A DNA stretch of 64,000 nucleotides. Source: Streptomyces albus subsp. albus. Lineage in GTDB: Bacteria; Actinomycetota; Actinomycetes; Streptomycetales; Streptomycetaceae. The stretch's first letter is position 1, and every line of letters starts with the position of its first letter. Shown in pieces: positions 9,588 through 19,328 of the stretch. Under the pieces are notes generated by a model that was not told where the DNA came from, did not search any database, and worked only from the letters and a program-made list of their open reading frames with translations. The stretch spans positions 124,001 through 188,000 of the forward strand of contig NZ_JOID01000004.1 of NCBI RefSeq assembly GCF_000719865.1, written 5' to 3'. Made by a program: the position numbers and the translations under genes.

Positions 9588-10834
9588 CCCGCCCGGAACC
9601 GGACCCGGGCGAACGCACCCTGCGCCGCCCCGAACTCCGCCCGATCTGGCACACGGTCCACGACCGCCTCTCCTCCGGCCGCCCCGTCACACGGGTGCGC
9701 CTGGGACCGCTCGACGAAGCCCAGCGCGAAGCCCTCGCCGACCTTCTCGGCCTGGACCGGCTGCCGGACGCCCAGCCCTTTGTCGCCCTGGCACGGCTGG
9801 AGGAAGCCGTCACCGAGCTGTGCGGCAGCACCGTGCGCGAAACCGTCACCGAACTCGTCGGCCCTGTCGGTGACCGAGCGGGCGAACGGCGCCGCCAGGA
9901 GGAAGAACGCGCCGAGCTGTGGACCTGGCTGGCCGGCCACGACATCGTGAGGGCCCAGCCCGCGCTCGCCGCATGGGTCGCCTCCTGCCGAGCCGCCGGG
10001 CTCACCGGAGCTTCACCGGAACGCACCCGGGCCCTGCTCGCGGACGCGCTCACGGTACTCGGGGAGCTACCGGCCCGGGCGGAGCCACTGCCCGTCTTCG
10101 CCGCCCGGGTCCTGAACGGTCATGCACACGCACTCGACGACGGCACTCCTGTGTCCACGCTCGTCCTGCGTGCCCTGGCGACCCTTCACGACACCGCCGC
10201 GCCGCAGTCCGCGGCGGAGCGGCGGGCACTGTGGACCCGCGCGGGCGTCGCCGACGACGACCTTTCCGCCACCGTTCTCGTCGCCGGCCTGCGCCCGTCC
10301 GGCGATGGCCCGCTCGCCCGCGTGTCCCGGATATGTGCCGAGGCCGGACAGGCCGCCGGCCTGACCCTCGCCCAACTGCGCGCCCCGGGCGCGTTCACTC
10401 TGTCCGGCGCTCCCGCACCCGTCGTCCACGCCGTGGAGAACCCCAGCATCCTGGCTCTCGCGGTTCGCCGCTTCGGCACGGACTGCCCGCCGCTCGTGTG
10501 CACCTCCGGCTGGCCCAACAGTGCGGCCATCCATCTCCTCCGCCTCCTCGCGGACCAGGGCGCCACCCTCCGGTACCACGGTGACTTCGACGGGGAAGGC
10601 ATTCGCATCGCCGCGTACGTCCTGGACAAGACACAGGCCCGGCCCTGGCGCATGACGGCCGCGGACTACCGTGCCGCGGTCGCCCGCACAGCGCACGGCC
10701 CCGGACCCGGCCGGCTGACCGAGGCGCCCTGGGACCCCGAACTGACGCGCGTCATGACCGAACACGGCACCGCAGTGGTCGAGGAGCTGGTGGCCGACGT
10801 CCTGTTGGCAGACCTCGCAGCAGAGGTCCGGTAA
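9584..10834 (+). CDS. jetD: Type I Wadjet nuclease JetD (TIGR02679/DUF2399, Toprim fold)
   Basis: The DNA-cleaving subunit of Wadjet, 416 residues. JetD proteins have an N-terminal arm and a C-terminal topoisomerase VI/Spo11-like Toprim domain that cuts extruded DNA. The Toprim signature is visible: the acidic residue in VHAVENPS, a following STGWxN-like segment (TSGWPNSAA), and the metal-binding D-x-D in HGDFDGEG near residue 332. The gene starts with ATG inside the jetC stop (ATGA overlap), so all four jet genes form one coupled operon. Completeness of the Toprim residues suggests an active nuclease. The next gene converges on it 184 bases downstream. Confidence 0.9.
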   Translation: MTRPEPDPGERTLRRPELRPIWHTVHDRLSSGRPVTRVRLGPLDEAQREALADLLGLDRLPDAQPFVALARLEEAVTELCGSTVRETVTELVGPVGDRAGERRRQEEERAELWTWLAGHDIVRAQPALAAWVASCRAAGLTGASPERTRALLADALTVLGELPARAEPLPVFAARVLNGHAHALDDGTPVSTLVLRALATLHDTAAPQSAAERRALWTRAGVADDDLSATVLVAGLRPSGDGPLARVSRICAEAGQAAGLTLAQLRAPGAFTLSGAPAPVVHAVENPSILALAVRRFGTDCPPLVCTSGWPNSAAIHLLRLLADQGATLRYHGDFDGEGIRIAAYVLDKTQARPWRMTAADYRAAVARTAHGPGPGRLTEAPWDPELTRVMTEHGTAVVEELVADVLLADLAAEVR

Positions 10835-11018
10835 GGATGCTGCTGAGGCCGGTCCCTGCCGCTCGTGTGACGCTCCGGGAGTGGCAAGCGGCCGGACGAT
10901 GGCCGCCCGAGGGGTCCCGGACCGGCTTGCGGGCGGCGATCTCCCGCGCCTGCCTGGTCCAGGGCCGGTCCGGCGATGCGAGCGCGGAAGCGGGCGAGGG
11001 CGGGGCGCGACATGGCGC

Positions 11019-12188
11019 TCACCACCTCACCGGCAGCTCGACGAGGCCGCCGGCCAGGACATCGGTACGAAGGCGGAGTTCTTCGAGCGGGACGGCCGGG
11101 CTCATGTCCGGAAAGCGGGAGATGAGCTGGGCGAAGGCGACCTCCAGCTCCAGACGGGCCAGGGGAGCGCCGAGGCAGTAGCGGGGGCCGTGGCCGAAGG
11201 TGAGGTGGGAGGCTCCGCGGCGGTCCGGGTCGAAGCGGTCCGGGGCCGGGAACGCGTCGGCGTCGTGATTGGCGGCGCCGTTGTCCAGCAGGACCAGATC
11301 CCCGGTCCGGATGGTGGCCCCGTGGAGGGTGAATCCGGTGCGGGCGTAGCGGGGGATGCCTCCGCTCGCTCTGCCGGGCAGGCGCAGCAGCTCCTCGACG
11401 GCGCCGGGGATCCGGGCGGGGTCGGCGTGCAGGGACTGCCGGCGCTCGGGTTCGGTGAGCAGGACCAGGGCGCCCAGGCCGAGCTGGACGACGGTGGTCT
11501 CGTGTCCGGCGAAAAGCAGGGCCATGGCCAGCATGGCCGCCTCGTCGTCGCCGACGTCGTCGACCTGGCACAGACGGCTGATGACGTCGTCCCCGGGCGC
11601 GCGACGCTTGCGGGCCACCAGCTCCAGGCCGTACCGGAACAGCGCGCCCAGACCCTGCTCGGAACGGTGCCGGTCGTGGATGTCGGCGGCTGCCTGCGTC
11701 CACGCGCGGAAGCGGTCACGATCTTCGTATGGCACGCCGAGCAGTTCGCAGATGACCAGGATCGGCAGGGGGAGTGCGAGGGCCGTGTTGAGGTCGGCCG
11801 GCTGTTCCCGGAGGGAGAGGTCGTCGAGGAGTCGGGCGGTCAGCGCCTCGACGCGGGGGCGGAAGAAGCGCATGCGACCCGGCGTGAAGTGGGGCTGCAG
11901 GAGCGAGCGCATCCGGGCATGGTCGGGCTGTTCGGTGTCGAAGTTCCCCAGCGGCCCGCCGAAGAGTGCGGAGCGGTTGGTGCGGGCGGCGGTGTCGGGA
12001 TCCGGGTGGGAGCGGCCGAGCCGGTCGTCGTTCAGCAGTCGTCGGACCTCGTCGTACCCGGTGACGAGCCAGGCGCCGTCGCCCGTCATGGTGCGGACGC
12101 GGTGGATGACGCCTGTTCGGAGCAACTTTCTTTGCAGTAACGGTACTTGCAGCGGGACTTCCTGTTCGAAGGGCAGCTGGACGGTCAT
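11019..12188 (-). CDS. Cytochrome P450
   Basis: A 389-residue soluble bacterial cytochrome P450, a heme monooxygenase dependent on separate ferredoxin and reductase. Neither is encoded next to it. The I-helix oxygen-binding motif AGHETT is at residues 227-232. The K-helix ExxR sits in EELLR (265-269). The heme loop FGHGPRYCLG is at 331-340, with the axial thiolate at Cys338. The substrate-recognition regions do not reveal a substrate. It is transcribed divergently from a TetR regulator, with an 83-base gap that carries a palindrome, so it is probably TetR-controlled. Whether it belongs to the NRPS pathway 3.5 kb away is unknown; a GH62 gene lies between them. Confidence 0.93.
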   Translation of the reverse strand: MTVQLPFEQEVPLQVPLLQRKLLRTGVIHRVRTMTGDGAWLVTGYDEVRRLLNDDRLGRSHPDPDTAARTNRSALFGGPLGNFDTEQPDHARMRSLLQPHFTPGRMRFFRPRVEALTARLLDDLSLREQPADLNTALALPLPILVICELLGVPYEDRDRFRAWTQAAADIHDRHRSEQGLGALFRYGLELVARKRRAPGDDVISRLCQVDDVGDDEAAMLAMALLFAGHETTVVQLGLGALVLLTEPERRQSLHADPARIPGAVEELLRLPGRASGGIPRYARTGFTLHGATIRTGDLVLLDNGAANHDADAFPAPDRFDPDRRGASHLTFGHGPRYCLGAPLARLELEVAFAQLISRFPDMSPAVPLEELRLRTDVLAGGLVELPVRW

Positions 12189-12209
12189 GATGCCTCCCGG
12201 CTCGGTTTT

Positions 12210-12227
12210 GTTTACTCATGCATAAAC
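12210..12227. promoter_or_regulatory. Candidate TetR operator between P450 and tetR genes
   Basis: The 18-base element GTTTACTCATGCATAAAC is an interrupted palindrome with 7 of 9 matched pairs, including perfect GTTTA/TAAAC arms. It lies in the unusually AT-rich P450-tetR gap. A TTGTTT hexamer (12208-12213) and TTATAT (12232-12237), 18 bases apart, could be the tetR promoter, so binding here would block both directions. The palindrome is seen directly; its role is inferred. Confidence 0.55.
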
Positions 12228-12271
12228 AACGTTATATGTATACTCCAGAATCAACAAGAGAGGGGTGTGCG

Positions 12272-12889
12272 ATGGGGACGCAGCGCAAGGAGCCCGAGGG
12301 TCCGCAGCCGGTCCGTCGGATGCGCCGGGCCGACCGGCGTGAGCAGATCCTCGACGCCGCCACCAGCGCCTTCTCCCGTTCGGGTTTCGCCGGCACCGGC
12401 CTCGACGACGTCGCGGACGCGGCCGGGATCACCAAAGTGCTGCTCTACCGGCACTTCGAGTCCAAAGCGGACCTGTACCGGGCGATCCTGGATCGCGCCT
12501 GTACCCGGCTGGCCGGCGCCGTGGGCGGCGATGACTTCGACGACGGTGCGATTCCCGCGCTCGTCCGCGCCGCCGCAGCCGACCCGGACGGCTTCCGGCT
12601 GCTGTTCCGGCACGCTGCGCGCGAGCCTGAATTCCGCGATCTGGTGGACACCCTCACCTCGGCGTCCGCCGAGGTCGCCCAGCGAAATCTCGCCCAGGTG
12701 CTGCCGGCCGGTCCCTGGCTGGACTGGGCGTCCAGGGTCATCCCCACGTTCACCACCGAAGCTGTCATCGGCTGGCTCGACGCGGGCCGGCCGGACCCCG
12801 ACCGAGCGGCCGAGCGCATCGCGCGTGCGGTGCACGGCATTATCGACGCCGCCCGTACGAGCAGCGGGGACCGAGGGCCGGATTCCTGA
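12272..12889 (+). CDS. TetR family transcriptional regulator
   Basis: A 205-residue TetR/AcrR-type repressor. The N-terminal helix-turn-helix spans about residues 22-68 (REQILDAATSAFSRSGF, then DVADAAGITKVLLYRHF), the classical TetR DNA-binding pattern. The rest is a helical ligand-binding and dimerisation domain with no recognisable ligand signature. I chose the ATG at 12272 (preceded by an AGAGAGGGG purine tract) over an upstream in-frame ATG at 12218, which would fall inside the operator candidate. It most likely regulates itself and the divergent P450. Confidence 0.9.
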   Translation: MGTQRKEPEGPQPVRRMRRADRREQILDAATSAFSRSGFAGTGLDDVADAAGITKVLLYRHFESKADLYRAILDRACTRLAGAVGGDDFDDGAIPALVRAAAADPDGFRLLFRHAAREPEFRDLVDTLTSASAEVAQRNLAQVLPAGPWLDWASRVIPTFTTEAVIGWLDAGRPDPDRAAERIARAVHGIIDAARTSSGDRGPDS

Positions 12890-14914
<2,025 letters not shown>

Positions 14915-15029
14915 CCTTCCCGGTTCCCGGTTCCCGGTGACCGTGAAGTGGTGCGGTCCGCAGGCGGGCAGGGAGCAAGCGGTTGAGGGCGTACCCGCCT
15001 TCACCCGCTGACCGGCAGTCATCACCTTC

Positions 15030-15064
15030 GAGGAACCCCAGCCGTGCGGCGGCTGGGGTTCCTC
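15030..15064 (+). terminator. Perfect 15-bp hairpin terminator after the GH62 gene
   Basis: Bases 15030-15044 (GAGGAACCCCAGCCG) pair without mismatch with 15050-15064, closing a 5-base loop (TGCGG). The hairpin lies 115 bases after the stop and insulates the GH62 gene from the biosynthetic operon downstream. Confidence 0.85.
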
Positions 15065-15706
15065 TCGCTTGTGGTGCCGGCGTCGCGGCCCGGCCCGTCC
15101 TCGGAGAGGCCGGAGCGCCCGGGCCTCGCCGCGGCATGTCCGCCGAGGCACTGGCCGCGCCGGCGGCCCCGTGGCGGTCACCCGGGCCCGCCGGGCCGGG
15201 CCCGCCGCCTCCCGGCGGCCGGCGTCAACCGCCGGGCCGCGATCCGGAACCTGCCGCAGGGCAGCGGCGCGCGGCCGGTGGACGGCGCGGGGCCGGTCGA
15301 AGAAGCCGCGAAGGCACCCGCCGCGAGCAGATGAGCGGGGGTAAGCGGAATACGTCGAGAAAGCCTTCCGACTTCCGCTGTTAGTTCATCATCAAAGCAA
15401 ATCGGCGCTTCCCCGCGGCCGCGCCTTCGGCGGCTCCGGACATGATTCGCGCCGGGCCCGCACCCACGGTGTCAGCATGATGACAAATCGTTGAGGGCGC
15501 GGTGTGCCCATGTGTACCGTGACTGCGGTGTCGAGACGTGACCGGCCGCGAGAGCGGGTCGCGTGAAAACGGGGGAAAAGTTTGCGGACTCTGTGTCAAT
15601 GCCGGATGCCGGCCAGCAGAAATAACAGATCTCCTTCTGTGTAGCTCTACGGACAGTCGAACGCGTGGCGTATGACGCCCGTTCAGGCATGGCGAGTTGG
15701 AGAAGC
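15065..15706. other. Intergenic region upstream of the NRPS operon
   Basis: About 640 bases without a supportable gene. The part from about 15360 to 15700 is clearly lower in GC than its surroundings, as expected for the control region of the large operon starting at 15707. I could not identify a convincing -35/-10 pair or a clean operator. This is the natural left border of the biosynthetic cluster. Confidence 0.45.
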
Positions 15707-16402
15707 GTGAACATCTACATTTCTGGGCGCGGTGCTTTTGCGGTGCAGGTCGCGGAAGCTCTCGACGATGCCGGGCACGTCATTCTGGGGGCCGCCTCTC
15801 CTTCGTTGCGCAAGGGGCGAACGGACGACAGCGATCCGATGTCGTGGGACCGTCTCCGGGCCTGGTCGTTTCCGCGTGACATTCCATGGACGGAGGCGGC
15901 CGAACTACGGGCCCACCATATAGACGATAAAGTCGACGTCATCGTCGCCGCGCATTCCCATGCGTTCATCGGACGCAAAACCCGGGCGAAGGCCGGGGTC
16001 GCCGCCATCGGCTATCACCCGAGTCTGCTGCCGCTGCACCGCGGCCGTGACGCCATCCGCTGGACCATCCGGGACGGCGACCGGGTGACCGGCGGCAGTG
16101 TCTACCACCTGACCGAGCGCACGGACGGCGGCCCCATCGCGGCGCAGGAGCATGTGCTCGTGCCGCCGGGGGCGACAGCCGAGAGCCTCTGGCGTGAGCA
16201 ACTCGCGCCGCTGGGTGTGCGGTTGCTGCTGCGCGTGGTGAACGACCTGGCCAACGACATCCGCATCGAGGTGCCGCAGGACGAGAAGCTGGCCACGTGG
16301 GAGCCGTCCATGGACTCGGCCCCGCTGTACAAGCCCGAGCTGATCGCGCTGCCGGGCAACGTCGCCTCCAACGCCGACAAGTGGGCCCTCATCGAGCGGT
16401 GA
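15707..16402 (+). CDS. Formyltransferase family protein (methionyl-tRNA formyltransferase-like fold)
   Basis: A 231-residue stand-alone formyltransferase domain that would transfer a formyl group from N10-formyl-tetrahydrofolate to an amine. The core motif is visible in GYHPSLLPLHRGRD, with the catalytic His and the SLLP loop typical of Fmt, ArnA and related enzymes, followed by GGSVYHL and the Asp of TDGGPI. The C-terminal OB-fold that binds tRNA in Fmt is absent, so the substrate is probably a small amine or amino acid. I chose GTG at 15707 because the protein then begins NIYISGRG, the usual first beta-strand of the fold, and GGAG lies just upstream. Earlier in-frame starts (15665, 15689) add poor sequence. 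It is the first gene of the operon and may formylate the product's N-terminus or a precursor. Confidence 0.8.
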   Translation: MNIYISGRGAFAVQVAEALDDAGHVILGAASPSLRKGRTDDSDPMSWDRLRAWSFPRDIPWTEAAELRAHHIDDKVDVIVAAHSHAFIGRKTRAKAGVAAIGYHPSLLPLHRGRDAIRWTIRDGDRVTGGSVYHLTERTDGGPIAAQEHVLVPPGATAESLWREQLAPLGVRLLLRVVNDLANDIRIEVPQDEKLATWEPSMDSAPLYKPELIALPGNVASNADKWALIER

Positions 16403-16460
16403 CCGGACGGCGCCGCCGGGCGCCCGTCGACAGCAACACCCGACAGGAGGTCTCTTCGAC

Positions 16461-17249
16461 ATGCCATTGAACCGCCAACTCGTAACCGTCGATGCCTTGG
16501 ACGAGCAGGTACTCCAAGACCTCTTCGATCTCAAATGCGTCGCCGTCCGGGTTCCGGAATTCTATGACGCCACGTATTCCAAGTCCCTGGCCGAGCTGTT
16601 GTACCAGGAGATCGACGGATCCGCCGGCGCCGGAATCTATGAGAGCAACATCGACTCCTTCTGGAACGTCACCCAGGACGCCGAGCGGCGCGAACGCTAC
16701 TTCAATGTCGCCCTTCCCCTGCAGCGTCGGCTGCGTCGGCTGAGTGCGCCCTACCCGTCGCCCGTCGACCTGTTGCGGACCACCCTGGACGAGAACTGGC
16801 CCGGCGGCGCCACGCTCATGTCGATGTCCGGTCGGAAGATGCCGTTCGGCATTACCAGGCTGTGGCGCACCGGCAGTGAGGGACTTCCCCACCAGGATGT
16901 GCTGCGCCGGGAATTCGACGACCCGGTGGCGCACGCCATGGTCGGTCAACTCGGCGTCAACATCTACCTCGACACGGCGGACGAGGGCGGCGAATTGGAG
17001 ACCTGGAACCACGTCATTTCCGACGAGGAATACGTGGGTATGGCCGACCGGTATCCCGGAAGTTACGGATATCCGAGGGACATCCTTCCGGATGAGGCCG
17101 TGCTGATCGCGCCCCAGCCCGGTGACCTCGTGCTCGTCAACACCGCGTGCGTGCACGCCATCCGCAAGATAACCGCGGGCCGACGGATCACCGTTTCCGG
17201 TTTCGTCGGCAACCTCGGTCCGGACCTTCCCCTGCGCTGCTGGAGCTGA
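16461..17249 (+). CDS. Fe(II)/2-oxoglutarate-dependent oxygenase
   Basis: A 262-residue member of the cupin-fold 2OG-Fe(II) oxygenase superfamily; such enzymes hydroxylate, desaturate or cyclise amino acids in peptide pathways. The iron facial triad can be read as His-x-Asp in LPHQDVL and the distal His in CVHAI, followed by the Arg of GRRITVSGF that would hold 2-oxoglutarate. The N-terminal 100 residues are helical, with the segment NIDSFWNVT. AGGAGG about 12 bases before the ATG is a strong ribosome-binding site. The gene sits 58 bases after the formyltransferase and two bases before the aminotransferase start, so it is in the operon. The substrate is unknown; a free amino acid precursor is the simplest guess. 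Confidence 0.82.
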   Translation: MPLNRQLVTVDALDEQVLQDLFDLKCVAVRVPEFYDATYSKSLAELLYQEIDGSAGAGIYESNIDSFWNVTQDAERRERYFNVALPLQRRLRRLSAPYPSPVDLLRTTLDENWPGGATLMSMSGRKMPFGITRLWRTGSEGLPHQDVLRREFDDPVAHAMVGQLGVNIYLDTADEGGELETWNHVISDEEYVGMADRYPGSYGYPRDILPDEAVLIAPQPGDLVLVNTACVHAIRKITAGRRITVSGFVGNLGPDLPLRCWS

Positions 17250-17251
17250 GC

Positions 17252-18355
17252 GTGACTCTCACTTCGTCCTCCTCCCTCCCGAGCGAGATCGCCGAGCGGC
17301 TGCGCGGCGTCGAGCTGCCCGACCCGCTGGGGTTCGGCCGCCTCATGGCACCGGTGATGTCCATCGCCTACTACCGCGACGGCGCCTGGGAGACCCCGCG
17401 GCTCACCGGGCTCGACCCGCTCGGACTGGCTCCCCACACCCAGGCGCTCCACTACGGCCAGGCCATCTTCGAGGGCATGAAGGCCTACCGGAACCTCGGC
17501 GACTCCTCCGCGGACGGCCCGTCGCTGCTGTTCCGCCCGTACGAGCACGCCCGCCGGTTCAACCGGTCGGCGGCGCGCCTGGGCATGCCCGAGCTCGACG
17601 AGCAGGTGTTCGTACGCGCTCTGGAAGAGCTGGTGGCCGTCCTGGAGCCGCTGGTGCCCGGGCAGCAGGGCCAGTCCCTCTACCTGCGGCCGACCATGTT
17701 CGGTGCCACCGCCGACCTCTCGGTCGTCCCCTCGACCGAGTTCTGCTTCCTGGTGCTGGCCACCCCGTCGGACGCGTTCTTCACCGCGCCCATCTCGGCG
17801 TGGATCGAGCGCCATTACAGCCGGGCGGGGGCCGGCGGCACCGGCTGTGTCAAGGCGGCCGGAAACTACGCGGCGAGCTTCGCCGCCGCCGCCCCGCTCC
17901 GCGAGAACGGCTTCCACCAGCTGCTCTGGCTGGACGCCGTGGAGCACACCTACGTCGAAGAGTTCACCGCGATGAACGTCTTCGTGCGCCGCGGCGAGAC
18001 CCTGCTGACCCCGCCTCTCTCGGACACCATCCTGGCCGGCATCACCCGGGACAGCCTGCTCGGGCTCGGCCCGTCCTTCGGCCTGCGGATGGAGGAGCGG
18101 CAGATCGACATCCACGAGCTGACCGACGCGATCCGGGCCGGCGAGGACGTCGAGGTGTTCGGCTGCGGCACCGGCGCGGTCGTCGCGCCGGTCGAGCTGA
18201 TCGGCGACGAGACCGGACTGCGCCTGCCGCTGCCCGCCCAGTCCACCGCGCTGGAACTGCGCAAGCGGCTGCTCGACATCCAGCACGGCATCACCCCGGC
18301 ACCCGACGGCTGGCAGTGGCCCGTCGGAGCCCTCCCCGACGGCCCACAGGCGTAA
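17252..18355 (+). CDS. Branched-chain amino acid aminotransferase (IlvE-like, fold type IV)
   Basis: A 367-residue PLP-dependent transaminase of the branched-chain family. The PLP lysine is in [11 protein letters not shown]. Other family landmarks are [15 protein letters not shown] near the N-terminus, [14 protein letters not shown] and the phosphate-binding [12 protein letters not shown]. It interconverts amino acids with 2-oxo acids. In this operon it could supply an unusual amino acid, or the 2-oxo acid used by the ligase-KR NRPS at the far end. A housekeeping IlvE is expected elsewhere in the genome. The GTG start has GGAG seven bases upstream; the C-terminal tail is a short Pro-rich extension. 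Confidence 0.92.
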   Translation: MTLTSSSSLPSEIAERLRGVELPDPLGFGRLMAPVMSIAYYRDGAWETPRLTGLDPLGLAPHTQALHYGQAIFEGMKAYRNLGDSSADGPSLLFRPYEHARRFNRSAARLGMPELDEQVFVRALEELVAVLEPLVPGQQGQSLYLRPTMFGATADLSVVPSTEFCFLVLATPSDAFFTAPISAWIERHYSRAGAGGTGCVKAAGNYAASFAAAAPLRENGFHQLLWLDAVEHTYVEEFTAMNVFVRRGETLLTPPLSDTILAGITRDSLLGLGPSFGLRMEERQIDIHELTDAIRAGEDVEVFGCGTGAVVAPVELIGDETGLRLPLPAQSTALELRKRLLDIQHGITPAPDGWQWPVGALPDGPQA

Positions 18356-18368
18356 GGCGCGGATACCG

Positions 18369-18593
18369 ATGAGTCAGACGACCACCGAGCACACGGACGA
18401 CGCCGGCGACGGTGCCCTGCACGTCGTCGTCACCAACCACGAGGAGCAGTACTCCCTCTGGCCGGCCTACCGGGAGATTCCGCCGGGCTGGCAGGCCCGC
18501 ACCCCGCCGACCGACCGCCGCGGCTGCCTGGAGTACATCAGGGAGCACTGGGTCGACATGCGTCCCCTGAGCCTGCGGGAGCGCCGCCCGTGA
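18369..18593 (+). CDS. MbtH-like protein
   Basis: A 74-residue MbtH-family accessory protein that binds and activates adenylation domains of NRPSs. The diagnostic pattern is complete: [10 protein letters not shown], then PPGW, then [18 protein letters not shown]. Its TGA overlaps the GTG of the thioesterase gene, and three NRPS genes follow in the same operon, so at least one of their A domains probably needs it. Confidence 0.96.
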   Translation: MSQTTTEHTDDAGDGALHVVVTNHEEQYSLWPAYREIPPGWQARTPPTDRRGCLEYIREHWVDMRPLSLRERRP

Positions 18594-19294
18594 TCCTGTT
18601 CTGCATCCCGTTCGCGGGAGGCGGCGCCGAGGTGTTCGCCGGCTGGCAGGAGGAACTCGCGCCGGTGGCCGAGGTACGCCTCGCGGAACTCCCGGGCCGC
18701 GGCACGCGAATGGGCGATCCGCTGATCGAGGACATGCCGGCGCTGGTCGCCGAGCTGACCGGGCAGTGCGAGGACCTGTCGCAGGGCCCCTTCGCGGTGC
18801 TCGGCTACAGCTTCGGTTCGTACGCGGCGTACGCGCTGACGCTGCGGCTGGCGCGACTCGGCCGGCCTCCGCGCCGGCTCTTCGTCGGCGGGTCCCGGGC
18901 CCCCTTCCTGCCGCCGCGTGACCCGGCCCGCCACCTGATGACGGACGCGGAGCTCATCGCGGAACTGCGGGCGGTGAACGGCACCGCCCCGGAGGTGCTG
19001 GCCAGCGCGGAGCTGATGTCGATGTACCTGCCGATCCTGCGCGCCGACTTCAAGGTCGCCGAGACCTACCCGCCCACCCGGGAGCCGGCGCCCTGCCCGC
19101 TGACCGTGTTCGGAGCGAGCCGCGATGTCTTCGTCCCGACCGGTGACCTGTCCGCCTGGTCCCGGCTCGGTGGCGACGACACCGAGGTGCGCGTCTACGA
19201 CGGAGACCACTTCGTCATCCGCTCCGCGCGATCCCGAATCTGCCGTGCGGTGCGCGCGGACCTCACGCTCGACGCACTGAACGCGGCGTCCTGA
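18590..19294 (+). CDS. Type II thioesterase
   Basis: A 234-residue stand-alone alpha/beta-hydrolase thioesterase that removes wrongly loaded or stalled groups from carrier domains. The nucleophile Ser is in [11 protein letters not shown], an early strand shows [13 protein letters not shown], and the catalytic His is in YDGDHFVI; all are typical of type II enzymes in NRPS and PKS clusters. The start overlaps the mbtH stop by four bases. Its own stop is about 35 bases before the first NRPS. Confidence 0.94.
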   Translation: MILFCIPFAGGGAEVFAGWQEELAPVAEVRLAELPGRGTRMGDPLIEDMPALVAELTGQCEDLSQGPFAVLGYSFGSYAAYALTLRLARLGRPPRRLFVGGSRAPFLPPRDPARHLMTDAELIAELRAVNGTAPEVLASAELMSMYLPILRADFKVAETYPPTREPAPCPLTVFGASRDVFVPTGDLSAWSRLGGDDTEVRVYDGDHFVIRSARSRICRAVRADLTLDALNAAS

Positions 19295-19328
19295 CCCTGA
19301 CGAAGCCGGCCACCGAGGACGCCCAGCG

